DNA from: Roseibium litorale
GTDB lineage: Bacteria > Pseudomonadota > Alphaproteobacteria > Rhizobiales > Stappiaceae
DNA: 64,000 nucleotides
Reading direction: 5' to 3'
NCBI RefSeq assembly: GCF_014842915.1
Contig: NZ_JACYXI010000012.1
Coordinates: 1-64,000 of the forward strand
Shown: in pieces, positions 8,536 to 16,783 of the stretch
How positions within the stretch are numbered: the stretch's first letter is position 1
How the letters are laid out: each line of letters opens with the position of its first letter
The notes under the pieces: generated by a model
Told to the model about the DNA's origin: nothing
What the model saw: the letters and a program-made list of their open reading frames with translations, nothing else
Databases searched by the model: none
Made by a program: the position numbers and the translations under genes

Positions 8536-9732
8536 ATGCCTGGCGCTATAACGATCTGGATGAATAAAGACATGTTTTCTCGACTAAGCAAAGCTTCGCT
8601 GCGCAAGGCAGCTGCGGTTTGCAAGGCCGTCGCAAACGGTGACTTCGAGGCCCGCATTCTCAACATCACCGAGACGGGCGAAGCCGGGGAGTTGATGCAT
8701 TCCATCAATCTGCTCATCGACCGGGCCGACGCCTACCTGCGGGAATCCAAGGCCTGCATGGAATATGTCAGCCGCAACCAGCATTTCCGGCTGATCGAAG
8801 AGACCGGCATGTCCGGCAGCTTCAAGGATGCCTCGCGCACGATCAATAACGCGGTCCAGGTGATCAAGGAGCGTCACGAAGGTCTCTGCAGGCTCGGCAA
8901 TGATTTTGAGGGCCGGATGCTGACGGTGGTCAATTCGGTCACCGAGTCTGTCGACACCCTGAACTCCGTCTCGAGCGATGTCGCTGCCGCTTGTGCCGAG
9001 GCCAGCGAGCAGTCTGGTGTGGTCGCCAGCGGCGCGGAGGAAGCGTCTTCCAACATGCAGCGGGTGGCCGCCTCCACAGATGAGCTGACCAGCTCGATCG
9101 GGGAAATCAACCGCCAGGTCAGTTCCGCGGCAGAAGTCGCCGCAGCCGCTGTGCGCAAGGCCCAGGCGATGGACCAGGAAATCGAAAGCCTGTCCGAAAT
9201 GTCTGCCAGAATAGGTCAGGTGGTGAAGCTCATTAATGACATTGCTTCCCAGACCAATCTTCTGGCCCTGAACGCCACCATTGAAGCGGCGCGAGCCGGA
9301 GAGCAGGGGCGGGGCTTTGCCATCGTCGCGCAGGAGGTCAAGGAACTCGCCGGGGAAACTGCACGGGCAACCGAAGAGATCAATTCCCAGATCACCGAGC
9401 TGCAGGACATTACGTCTAACGCGGTGAGCGCCAACAAGGAAATCAGCGAAGCGATCCTTCAGGTCAATCAGATCTCTGCCTCGATTGCAGCCTCTGTCGA
9501 GGAGCAGACGGCTGCGACCAGCGAGATCGCCCGCAGCATTGATATTGCTGCGTCCGGAGCTTCGGAAGTCACCAACTCGATCGCGGATGTCCGCCGGGCC
9601 ACAGCCGAAACGGAAGAAGCGAGCAGCCGCGTCATCGTGGCATCCAAGGAACTCAGCCGGCAGGAAGAAAACCTGAAAGCCCTGCGCGGCGAAATGCGCG
9701 ACTTCCTTATGGTCGCCACCAAGGTCGGCTGA
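8536..9732 (+). CDS. Soluble methyl-accepting chemotaxis protein
   Basis: The protein has about 398 residues with no membrane segment. Residues 20-130 are HAMP-like helical repeats ([27 protein letters not shown]), followed by the long coiled-coil signalling domain with the conserved hairpin tip [20 protein letters not shown] and the [14 protein letters not shown] adaptation region. The tip binds CheA and CheW. It lacks its own sensor domain and follows the Aer-like PAS gene, so the two probably work together. ATG codons at 8563 and 8572 are possible alternative starts. Confidence 0.92.
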   Translation: MPGAITIWMNKDMFSRLSKASLRKAAAVCKAVANGDFEARILNITETGEAGELMHSINLLIDRADAYLRESKACMEYVSRNQHFRLIEETGMSGSFKDASRTINNAVQVIKERHEGLCRLGNDFEGRMLTVVNSVTESVDTLNSVSSDVAAACAEASEQSGVVASGAEEASSNMQRVAASTDELTSSIGEINRQVSSAAEVAAAAVRKAQAMDQEIESLSEMSARIGQVVKLINDIASQTNLLALNATIEAARAGEQGRGFAIVAQEVKELAGETARATEEINSQITELQDITSNAVSANKEISEAILQVNQISASIAASVEEQTAATSEIARSIDIAASGASEVTNSIADVRRATAETEEASSRVIVASKELSRQEENLKALRGEMRDFLMVATKVG

Positions 9733-9757
9733 CTAAAACGGAAATGCTTATGACGGC

Positions 9758-9790
9758 AAAAGGGCCGCGCAAGTTTTGCGCGGCCCTTTT
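9758..9790. terminator. Bidirectional terminator
   Basis: A 15-bp perfect stem (AAAAGGGCCGCGCAA / TTGCGCGGCCCTTTT) with a 3-base loop lies between the convergent chemoreceptor gene and the repeat-protein gene. The A-run and T-run on both sides suit termination in both directions. Confidence 0.9.
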
Positions 9791-9813
9791 GTATAAGGTA
9801 GCTGTCAAATGGA

Positions 9814-10416
9814 TCAGGAACCGGAGTTGACGGCGCCATTGCCATACGGACGGATGACCTTGTCGTCACTGCCCGCGCCACTATCAGCAGCCTTGACGTT
9901 CATATCAGCCTGCGCATTGGCGGTACCCGGAAGGACAACCTTGTCATCGTTACCAGCGGCAGTTGCCGGGGCTGCGACCGGAGCGTCCATATCCACTTCA
10001 GCCTGAGTGGCGCTAGACGGCATGATCACTTCGTCGTCGTTGCCAACGGTGTCCGGTGCCTTGGCCGCAGGTGAATTGACCTTGATCAGGGCAGCCGAGC
10101 CCAATTCAGCGGAAGCCTGAGGACGGATCACCTGGTCGTCATTGCCAGCGGCAGTTGCCGGGGCCGTGACCGGGGCATCCATGTCAACTTCAGCCTGCGC
10201 TGCGCCGGAAGGCATGATGACCTTGTCGTCGTTACCGGCGGCGGCCGCAGCTGCGGAAACGGGCGCATCCATGCCCACTTCAGCCTGGGTCGCCGCGTTC
10301 GGGCGGATCACCTTATCATCGTTGCCAACGCCCGTTGCCTGGGCTGCACTCACAAGTGCAGTCGAAGCGATCAGGCCGGCAAAAAGAGTAGCAGCAGATT
10401 TCTTAGTAAAACGCAT
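9814..10416 (-). CDS. Exported protein of six GNDDKVI repeats
   Basis: The 200-residue protein starts with a signal peptide (MRFTKKSAATLFAGLIASTALVSAAQA). The rest is six imperfect repeats, each opening with GNDDKVIxP or a variant (GNDDQVIRP, GNDDEVIMP, GNDDKVVLP, GSDDKVIRP) and in three units continuing with QAEVxMDAPV and an Ala/Pro-rich spacer. Repeat length is about 30. There is no domain I recognise. The paired Asp residues recall calcium-binding or adhesive acidic repeats, but that is speculation. A GGAG site supports the start. It is presumably periplasmic or surface-exposed. Confidence 0.75.
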   Translation of the reverse strand: MRFTKKSAATLFAGLIASTALVSAAQATGVGNDDKVIRPNAATQAEVGMDAPVSAAAAAAGNDDKVIMPSGAAQAEVDMDAPVTAPATAAGNDDQVIRPQASAELGSAALIKVNSPAAKAPDTVGNDDEVIMPSSATQAEVDMDAPVAAPATAAGNDDKVVLPGTANAQADMNVKAADSGAGSDDKVIRPYGNGAVNSGS

Positions 10417-10636
10417 GGTCTAATCTCCATTCCATATATTGAGCGCCGGAGTTTTGAGATCAAAGGCTATGATCCAACCTCATCGTTGACGCTTGCAAGG
10501 AAAACAGATTGGAGTTGGATTTTGTTCCGGAAAAAATATAGAAAAAACCATCAAAAATTTTGAAACAAATCATGGAGTTTCGCGTTGATTACGCTTCTAT
10601 CCCGATATGGATCACGCTCTCATGCTGAGTTTATTA

Positions 10637-11707
10637 TTATTTAGCTTCAGATGATGCCCGGGAGTACGTCTCCACCCACAGGCTCGGCGGACAGCCTTTC
10701 ACCCGCAGGAATTCCCGGTTGAAGTTTGACTTGGTGTTGAAGCCGCTGGAATACATCGCGGAGGTCACACTGGCTCCATCACTCAGCAGATCGCAAGCAT
10801 GAGCGATGCGGTAGCCATTTATGTAACGGGAAACATTGGCACCGGTTACCCGGTTGATTGTCGTCGAGAGCTGCTTCTCCGGGACATGGAGCTTGCGTGC
10901 GATCCGCCCCAGCGTCAGATCAGGATCCAGATACAGCTGGTTCGTGCGCATGAGCGTTTCGACACTGGCGTAAAGTGCTGTGTCCGTTCCATCTTGATCT
11001 GTTTCAGCCACTGAAGTTGAAAGGCCGGCCGCAGGACGCTCTGGAAGGTCCTCAACCTCGCTCCCGTCGGGAGAGGCCGCATCCGCCCTGGGAGATTTCA
11101 GTGTGTCCGAAAGGTTGAGGGCGCCGATAACCAGCAGGAACGTGCTGGAAAAGACCGAAATGATCCATGTGCGCAGCCATTCCTGCCCGGAGATGACAGC
11201 GAACAGGATTGCCATGTCGCTGATCGCGGAGGCAATCAGGGTAACGGCCACCCAGCGCCACAGCAGAACGGCCCGGTTGCCATGTTCGAGACGGATGAGT
11301 GGCAGTTCCTCTGCATTCCGGCCCAGCTGGGTCAGTAGCAGCAGCCCGTAGCCTGCGAAAGACAGGATCAGCACCACGTCTACGCCATCCGGCAAAAACC
11401 AGATACAGGCAACAACGAGCAGCGGCGTAATCAGGTGCAGCGCGTCTGGCAGCAACGCCAGGGGCCGTATCGATGTGCTGACGAAGGACAGATAGGCCAG
11501 GACCGGGATTGCCATGGCTGTCACTGGCTGGATGGGACCAAGCCAGTGCTGGCCGTAATAGAGGTTAGCGCTGGTGATCAGGGACTGTCCGGCACAGACT
11601 GCGATCAGCCCAAGGACCATTTTGGGTGTCTCTCCCTCCAGCGCCGCGCGCAATCCCAGAAAGGCGAGCACTGCGGCGGTGAAGAGGGGAATGGGGATGG
11701 CAAACAT
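10637..11707 (-). CDS. AraC-family regulator with membrane-spanning N-terminus
   Basis: The protein has 356 residues. The first 215 or so form about seven hydrophobic helices (MFAIPIPLFTAAVLAFLGL onward); the C-terminal ~100 residues are an AraC-type double helix-turn-helix (LTLGRIARKLHVPEKQLST, then RYINGYRIAHACDLL and SSGFNTKSNFNREFLRVKG). This layout matches membrane-anchored AraC regulators that read an extracellular or membrane signal. I start at 11707, with GAAGG upstream, because the longer frame would add 77 polar, unrelated residues from the divergent promoter. Tandem repeats in the gap to the hydrolase gene are likely its binding sites. Confidence 0.87.
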   Translation of the reverse strand: MFAIPIPLFTAAVLAFLGLRAALEGETPKMVLGLIAVCAGQSLITSANLYYGQHWLGPIQPVTAMAIPVLAYLSFVSTSIRPLALLPDALHLITPLLVVACIWFLPDGVDVVLILSFAGYGLLLLTQLGRNAEELPLIRLEHGNRAVLLWRWVAVTLIASAISDMAILFAVISGQEWLRTWIISVFSSTFLLVIGALNLSDTLKSPRADAASPDGSEVEDLPERPAAGLSTSVAETDQDGTDTALYASVETLMRTNQLYLDPDLTLGRIARKLHVPEKQLSTTINRVTGANVSRYINGYRIAHACDLLSDGASVTSAMYSSGFNTKSNFNREFLRVKGCPPSLWVETYSRASSEAK

Positions 11708-11743
11708 AGCACCTTCGCTTGCGTGGCTGGATCGCTTCCATGT

Positions 11744-11787
11744 CCTGAAACCGGTTCCGGGACGACCTGAAACCGGATTTAGGACGC
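11744..11787. promoter_or_regulatory. Tandem 22-bp direct repeats, likely AraC-type operator
   Basis: CCTGAAACCGG occurs at 11744-11754 and again at 11766-11776, exactly 22 bases apart (two helical turns), each followed five bases later by GGACG. AraC-family proteins typically bind such direct repeats. A third copy of the 11-mer lies at 11889-11899 inside the hydrolase gene. The site sits between the divergent AraC-family and hydrolase genes. Confidence 0.6.
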
Positions 11788-11844
11788 TGCAGACGCTGCA
11801 ATCAACCAGTGTCCGCCTCGTGATCCACCACATGAGGCACCGAC

Positions 11845-12939
11845 ATGACCTTATTCGCTCTTCAAACCGTTCTGAACACCTGGCGCCGCCTGAAACCGGG
11901 TATTTTGTGTGCCAGCCTTTCCATAGCAGCGCTTGCACAGTTCTACAGCCACGCCCGTGCCGGCGAGCTGCCAGGCTATGACCGGATCGATATTCATGCC
12001 AAGCACCGCAGCACTCTTGTCGCCGGGTCCGTCTGGTATCCAGCAGGATCTCAGACCTACCACAGTCTCGTTGGCGACAATCCGGTGTTTCAGGGGACGC
12101 GGGCGATGCTCGGCGCGACCGTCAAGGATGGCAAATATCCGCTTCTGGTGCTGTCGCATGGCTCCGGCGGCAACATGGACGGTCTAAGCTGGCTGTCTTC
12201 GGAGCTGGCGAAATCCGGCATCATGGTGCTCGGGATGAACCATCCAGGCAGCACCTCCAACGACAGCTCACCGCGCCGGTCCGCCCAGTTTTGGGACCGG
12301 GCGCAGGATACGGGAGCCGCTCTCGACGAGATCCTGGCCGATCCGGTCTATGGGCCGCATATCGACCGGGACCGGATCTACATGCTTGGTTTTTCACTCG
12401 GTGGCGTGAACACGCTTCAAAACATTGGAATGCGGGCAGATATCCACCTCTATGAAAAGTTCTGCACGCAACAGCCGCAGTCTCCCGGATGTGTCTTCTT
12501 CGCCAAAGGGGGCGTGGACTGGAAAGCCGTGGATGCGGAGCGGATTGGCGCTTCCTACGAGGAGCCGCGTCTGGCCGGGGCCATCGCAGTGGATCCGGGC
12601 ATGCATTTCGCGATGACGCCGGAAAGCGTCGCTGCGGTGAAGAAGCCGGTTCTGTTCATCAATCTGGGCTCGGACGACACGCTCTGGGACGAGATCAATG
12701 TCGGTCCAACCGGCTCGAACCTGGCAGCCCATCTGGCTGGTGCCGAATATGTCCAGATCGCGCCAGCCGACCATTTCACCTTTCTGGGGCTTTGCAAGGA
12801 GAATGCGGCGCAGCTCCTCAAGGAGGAAAATGACGATCCGGTATGCACCGACCCGAAGGGGGCAGACCGCGCTGACATTCACCGCCGGGTGATTGATGCG
12901 GTGACGCAGTTTATCAAGAAGGAGGGTGCCCCTACCTGA
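11845..12939 (+). CDS. Exported alpha/beta hydrolase (dienelactone hydrolase/lipase-like)
   Basis: This is a 364-residue serine hydrolase. A hydrophobic N-terminal segment (residues 19-36) followed by HARAGELPGYDRIDI suggests export. The oxyanion region is LLVLSHGSGGNMDG and the nucleophile elbow is LGFSLGG, with the Ser in the usual G-x-S-x-G. A late His is in APADHFTFLGLC. These features fit the platelet-activating-factor-acetylhydrolase/dienelactone-hydrolase-like group. Substrate unknown; an ester or lactone is expected. It is divergent from the membrane AraC regulator, which probably controls it through the 22-bp repeats. Confidence 0.85.
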   Translation: MTLFALQTVLNTWRRLKPGILCASLSIAALAQFYSHARAGELPGYDRIDIHAKHRSTLVAGSVWYPAGSQTYHSLVGDNPVFQGTRAMLGATVKDGKYPLLVLSHGSGGNMDGLSWLSSELAKSGIMVLGMNHPGSTSNDSSPRRSAQFWDRAQDTGAALDEILADPVYGPHIDRDRIYMLGFSLGGVNTLQNIGMRADIHLYEKFCTQQPQSPGCVFFAKGGVDWKAVDAERIGASYEEPRLAGAIAVDPGMHFAMTPESVAAVKKPVLFINLGSDDTLWDEINVGPTGSNLAAHLAGAEYVQIAPADHFTFLGLCKENAAQLLKEENDDPVCTDPKGADRADIHRRVIDAVTQFIKKEGAPT

Positions 12940-12956
12940 CGGTCAAGTGTCCCTTG

Positions 12957-12989
12957 CAAGGCCTCTGCGATTGGATCGCAGGGGCCTTG
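12957..12989. terminator. Hairpin between convergent genes
   Basis: CAAGGCCTCTGCGAT pairs with ATCGCAGGGGCCTTG, one mismatch, 3-base loop. The T-run after it is poor (GTACCTTT), so termination strength is uncertain. Confidence 0.55.
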
Positions 12990-13005
12990 TACCTTTACCG
13001 TGGGG

Positions 13006-14544
13006 TCAATGCGGCGTGTGCTCCAGACGGCGGTTCTTCAGGCAAAGCGCCGCGAGAAGACCGAGGAAGCCGAGGAGCGCGGCAGTAAAAAACACCGGAT
13101 GCAAGGCCTGAATATAGGCGGCATGCACAGCTGCCTGAGTCTCTGCCGGAAGGCGGGCGATGGCCTCGGGCGTCAGGTTCTCAAGTTTTCCAGCGCCGGG
13201 TAGAGTGAGGCTTGAGCTGTTGATCACGTAGGAAACCAGCGTGCCATAGACCGAAATGGCGATGGATGCGCCGCCCATGCGGGACAAGGTGGTCAGGCCT
13301 GTTGCCGCTCCGACATCGCGTTTGGGGGCGGCGTTCTGGACACCCAGAAGAGGCACCTGCTGCCCGATGCCGGTTCCCATGCCCTGAAGGAACAGGAGGA
13401 TGACAAGAAGGACCAGGCTGCTGTCCTTGTCGATAAAGGTCAGCAGCACCAGCAGGCTTGCCGCCGTTGCGGCGCTGGCAATCGCGAAGGGCTTGTAGAG
13501 GCCGGTCTTGAAGATCAGCCGTCCCGCGTTGACGGAACCAAAGGCAATGCCGCCTGTCAGGGGAATGAAAAACAGGCCGGCCATAGAGGGCGAGAGGCCC
13601 AGTCCGGACTGCAGGAAGAGAGCATAATAGTTGGCCATGCCGATGCCCATGCAGCCGCCGGCAGCTGATATGATCAGCAGAAGGGTTATGGTCTGGTTCT
13701 GGAAAAGCTCCAGCGGAATGACCGGCTCCGCAGCGCGCCGTTCCACCAGCACCCATGAAATCGCACAGACGCATCCGGCTGCAACGATGGCAACGCTTTC
13801 CGTGGCAATCAGACTGCCGAAGAGGGTTGGGCTGTCAGCCCAGAGCACCAGGCTGGAGATCGCCCCGGCCAGAAGGGCAGCGCCCAGATAATCGATCTTC
13901 GGCGCTCTGAGCGGGCGTTTGTAGGGCAGCAGGAGGCTCAGGCTGATCACGACGGCGATTCCGATCGGGACATTGATCAGGAAGATCGAGCGCCAGCCGA
14001 AATGGTCTGTCAGGAAACCGCCGAGGGTCGGGCCAATTGCCCCGGCCAGCATGAGCACCAGACTGGTGTAGCTTTGATACTTGGCCCGCTCTCTGGGGGT
14101 GAAGATATCGGCATTCACGGAAAACACCGAGACCATGATGCCGCCGCCGCCAAGAGCCTGAAGCACGCGGGCCGCAATCAGCGTTTCCATCGAGACCGCC
14201 GCTGCGCAGGCGATGGAGCCCGCGGCAAACAGCACGATGACGGCAATGAGCACATATTTGCGGCCGAACAGATCGCCCAGTTTGCCGTAGAGCGGCATGA
14301 CGGCGCTTGAGGTGAGAAGATAGGCGGAGGTTACCCAGCTGAAACCTTCGATCGATCCGAACTCTCCGACAATGGTGGGGAGGGCGGTGGAGACGATCTG
14401 CACGTCCATCATCGCCATGAACACGGAACACATCAGGACGAGATAGACGAAGAGCCTCAGCCGTTTGTCCGTGATGAGCAGGCTGTCGTCGTCATGGCCG
14501 GGCGTGGCAGAAGCCGTAGCTTCGGAAGTCGTTTGGGAGCTCAT
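13006..14544 (-). CDS. MFS drug efflux transporter, DHA2 (EmrB/QacA) family
   Basis: The inner-membrane proton antiporter has 512 residues and about 14 membrane segments. Motif A (GKLGDLFGRKYVLI) and the motif C-like AGAIGPTLGGFLTDHFGWRSIFLINVPIG segment are diagnostic of the 14-helix DHA2 group. It likely exports toxic or hydrophobic compounds. It is divergent from the MarR gene at 14703, an arrangement typical of MarR-repressed multidrug pumps, and an ATATG-N9-CATAT repeat lies in the 158-base gap. Confidence 0.92.
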   Translation of the reverse strand: MSSQTTSEATASATPGHDDDSLLITDKRLRLFVYLVLMCSVFMAMMDVQIVSTALPTIVGEFGSIEGFSWVTSAYLLTSSAVMPLYGKLGDLFGRKYVLIAVIVLFAAGSIACAAAVSMETLIAARVLQALGGGGIMVSVFSVNADIFTPRERAKYQSYTSLVLMLAGAIGPTLGGFLTDHFGWRSIFLINVPIGIAVVISLSLLLPYKRPLRAPKIDYLGAALLAGAISSLVLWADSPTLFGSLIATESVAIVAAGCVCAISWVLVERRAAEPVIPLELFQNQTITLLLIISAAGGCMGIGMANYYALFLQSGLGLSPSMAGLFFIPLTGGIAFGSVNAGRLIFKTGLYKPFAIASAATAASLLVLLTFIDKDSSLVLLVILLFLQGMGTGIGQQVPLLGVQNAAPKRDVGAATGLTTLSRMGGASIAISVYGTLVSYVINSSSLTLPGAGKLENLTPEAIARLPAETQAAVHAAYIQALHPVFFTAALLGFLGLLAALCLKNRRLEHTPH

Positions 14545-14576
14545 GGGAAACCTGTAAAGAACTAAGTTTCCCTTAT

Positions 14577-14595
14577 ATATGCTTGAGGCACATAT
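14577..14595. promoter_or_regulatory. Possible MarR operator
   Basis: An inverted repeat ATATG-N9-CATAT lies 33 bases upstream of the efflux gene start, in the gap shared with the MarR gene. It is short and AT-rich, so it may be chance. Confidence 0.35.
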
Positions 14596-14702
14596 TTGTC
14601 AAAGTCATAAAGGTGTAATATGCAGGTGCCGCGGCAAGCTTGGGCGAGCCGCAGACATTCATATTTAGGCTGGGAACGCGTGACCGGCACGAAAGCGGCT
14701 CA

Positions 14703-15206
14703 ATGACGGATCAAAAAATGAAGTCTCTGATCGAGCGGATCGGCTTGACCATGGCCCGCTACCGGGTTCTGGCCAAGAGCCGTCTGATCACGCGGATGAC
14801 GCTCGGCAGGATGGGTGCGGATCTCGACATTGCCTATCTGGACATGATGGAACTTGTGGGCCGTTGTGCCCGCAAGGGGCAGGAAGTGACCGTTGGCACC
14901 GTTGCTGAATTGATGCGGATCGATCCGTCCCGCGCCAGCCGGGCGGTGGCGCAACTTGTCGATCAGGGATACTTCCACCGTGACGTCTCCCAGGAAGACG
15001 CGCGGCGTTCGGTCCTGTTTCTTACGGACAAGGGACAAAAGGTTCTTCACGACAAGGTGGAGGTCAAGCTGGGCCTGATTTCCAGGATTGTCGAGGATTG
15101 GCCGGAAGAGGACATTGCCCGCTTCGCTGATCTTTACGGCCGGTTCCTCGACGATTTCGAGCGGGTTGCAGCCGACCAGCTGCGGGAGCAGCAGGACGAG
15201 GGGTAG
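14703..15206 (+). CDS. MarR family transcriptional regulator
   Basis: A winged-helix repressor of 167 residues. The recognition region EVTVGTVAELMRIDPSRASRAVAQLVDQGY and the wing VSQEDARRSVLFLTDKGQKVL are clear MarR features. The start at 14703 (MTDQKMKSLIERIG) is preferred to the upstream TTG at 14640. Divergent from the DHA2 efflux pump, which it probably represses until a phenolic or other toxic ligand binds. Confidence 0.88.
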   Translation: MTDQKMKSLIERIGLTMARYRVLAKSRLITRMTLGRMGADLDIAYLDMMELVGRCARKGQEVTVGTVAELMRIDPSRASRAVAQLVDQGYFHRDVSQEDARRSVLFLTDKGQKVLHDKVEVKLGLISRIVEDWPEEDIARFADLYGRFLDDFERVAADQLREQQDEG

Positions 15207-15249
15207 AGGCTCGCTTGACGCGTAACAGCTAGGCGCCCCTTTTACCGTC

Positions 15250-16479
15250 CTACAGCCTCCGGGCCCTTGGCAGAGCCACGAGGAAGAGCAAGGCGAACCC
15301 CGCGCTCATTCCAGCCATGGCATAAAAAAGGGCCGATACACTGGTGCCGGTGTCGAGCAGAACGCCGATGATGCTGGGACCGAGGGCTCCGAGCAGAACG
15401 CCGCTGGCTGTGGTGAAAGACCGGATCGAGCCGAAGTGTCCGAGGCCGAAGAGGCGGGACAGAAGCACATCCTTGAGCGGCATCACCATTCCCATCGCCA
15501 TGCCCGCAAAGCCCAGATAGAGGGCGATGCCGATGGGGTTTTGAAGGCTGCCAAAGGCAAGCAGGGCGGCCATCTGCGGCAAAAGCACGACAGGCAGCAG
15601 GCGTAAGGGGCCGATCCTGTCAGCGAGTGTGCCGGTCAGAAGCGATCCGCCGATGTTGGCAGCAGCGGCCAGCGGATAGCCCGCCACAAACCAGGCCGGA
15701 TCCCAGCCCTTCGCCTGTGTCAGCGCAACCTGGTGGAAGAAGATCGCGATGTTCATGATGACCGGCGAAAGCAGACCTGGCACCAGCAGATAGAGCAGGG
15801 GGTTACGCAAAAGCTCGCCCAAGGTCCAGGACCGGGCAGTTTCTTGCGGGCGGAGCGGTTCTTCCGGTGCTGCTTGGATCTTGCCGGCATCTGCCCGAGC
15901 AGGCGGAAGATTGCGTGTCAGAGCCAGGAACAAGGGCAGGCACACCGCGATCAGGAGGATCGCCACGGTCAGCCAGGTGTTGCGCCATCCGGCTAGAGCC
16001 ATAATGGCGACGGCGGCCAGAGGCAGCGTTGCTTCCCCGATCGGATTGCCAAGCGAGGCCATCGACAGGGCCCTGCCGCGCACATTGGCGGGAAACCACT
16101 GGGTCATGGAAGAAACGGAGACGTGGGGAGCCATGCCCTGCCCCATCAACCGGACTGCATAGAGTGCAAAGGCCAGAACGACCACGTTCCCGGCCAGTAC
16201 AACCAGTCCGGAGGCGGCAGCCAGCGCTGAGATCGTCAGGGCGCCGATCAGAACCGTCGAATGCCGGTCCACCAGCCGTCCCAGGACCATGAGGGTCAGT
16301 GCGCTGGCGATGGTGATGGTGGTGTAGAGCGCTCCGAAGGCGCCGTTGGAGAGATCGAAGCTGCCGCGGATCTCGCCGCCGAAGACGGCAATGAAGAAAT
16401 TCTGCCCGAAACTGGAGACAAACGTCAAAAGCACTCCGGCCAGAACATGTCTCGGATTTTGACGCAGGATCGTCAGCAT
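15250..16479 (-). CDS. MFS transporter, 12-helix
   Basis: This inner-membrane transporter has 409 residues. The N-terminal half (FGQNFFIAVFGGEIRGSFDLSN, GRLVDRHSTVLIG, MGQGMAPHVSVSSMTQWFPANVRGRALS) resembles the nitrate/monocarboxylate-like MFS group in which WFP and RGRALS motifs recur. The central loop at about residues 185-215 is polar. Substrate cannot be read from sequence. It converges with the MarR gene (43 bases between) and shares no obvious operon. Confidence 0.85.
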   Translation of the reverse strand: MLTILRQNPRHVLAGVLLTFVSSFGQNFFIAVFGGEIRGSFDLSNGAFGALYTTITIASALTLMVLGRLVDRHSTVLIGALTISALAAASGLVVLAGNVVVLAFALYAVRLMGQGMAPHVSVSSMTQWFPANVRGRALSMASLGNPIGEATLPLAAVAIMALAGWRNTWLTVAILLIAVCLPLFLALTRNLPPARADAGKIQAAPEEPLRPQETARSWTLGELLRNPLLYLLVPGLLSPVIMNIAIFFHQVALTQAKGWDPAWFVAGYPLAAAANIGGSLLTGTLADRIGPLRLLPVVLLPQMAALLAFGSLQNPIGIALYLGFAGMAMGMVMPLKDVLLSRLFGLGHFGSIRSFTTASGVLLGALGPSIIGVLLDTGTSVSALFYAMAGMSAGFALLFLVALPRARRL

Positions 16480-16605
16480 GGCTCTTCGGTTCCCCTTTTG
16501 GCGGAAGGTTCCATTTCAGAACTCGAGCGGCAAGGCTGGTTGCGGGAAAAAGCGTTCTGCTGCGGGAGTTGTGTAGTCGGATATTGACGGCCGCCGAGCG
16601 TTCAA

Positions 16606-16768
16606 CCCTCACCCGGCGCGTCGCGCCGACCTCTCCCATGCTTGGGAGAGGTGTCTGGAGGAGAGGCTTTTTAAGGTTGAGACGCTGGACCGGAAGAGAG
16701 GAATGCTGTCTCTCGACCTGCCGCAGCAGGTTCCCTCTCCCTGGCGGGGAGAGGGCTAGGGTGAGGGG
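16606..16768. repeat. Inverted pair of short palindromic (REP-like) repeats
   Basis: Two palindromic units lie in the 304-base gap before trpE(G). The first (16606-16652) starts CCCTCACCC and contains CTCTCCC-N5-GGGAGAG-like arms. The second (16733-16768) is CCCTCTCC-N3-GGGGAGAGGG and ends GGGTGAGGG. The outer 9-mers are exact reverse complements, so the units face each other. Such elements are frequent in Hyphomicrobiales genomes. Confidence 0.75.
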
Positions 16769-16783
16769 CGGACGCAACGCTGT

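Noticed and set aside
15803-16777. 324-codon minus-strand frame overlapping the MFS gene
   Set aside because: Out of frame with the transporter, Arg/Ser-rich, and begins inside the REP repeat.
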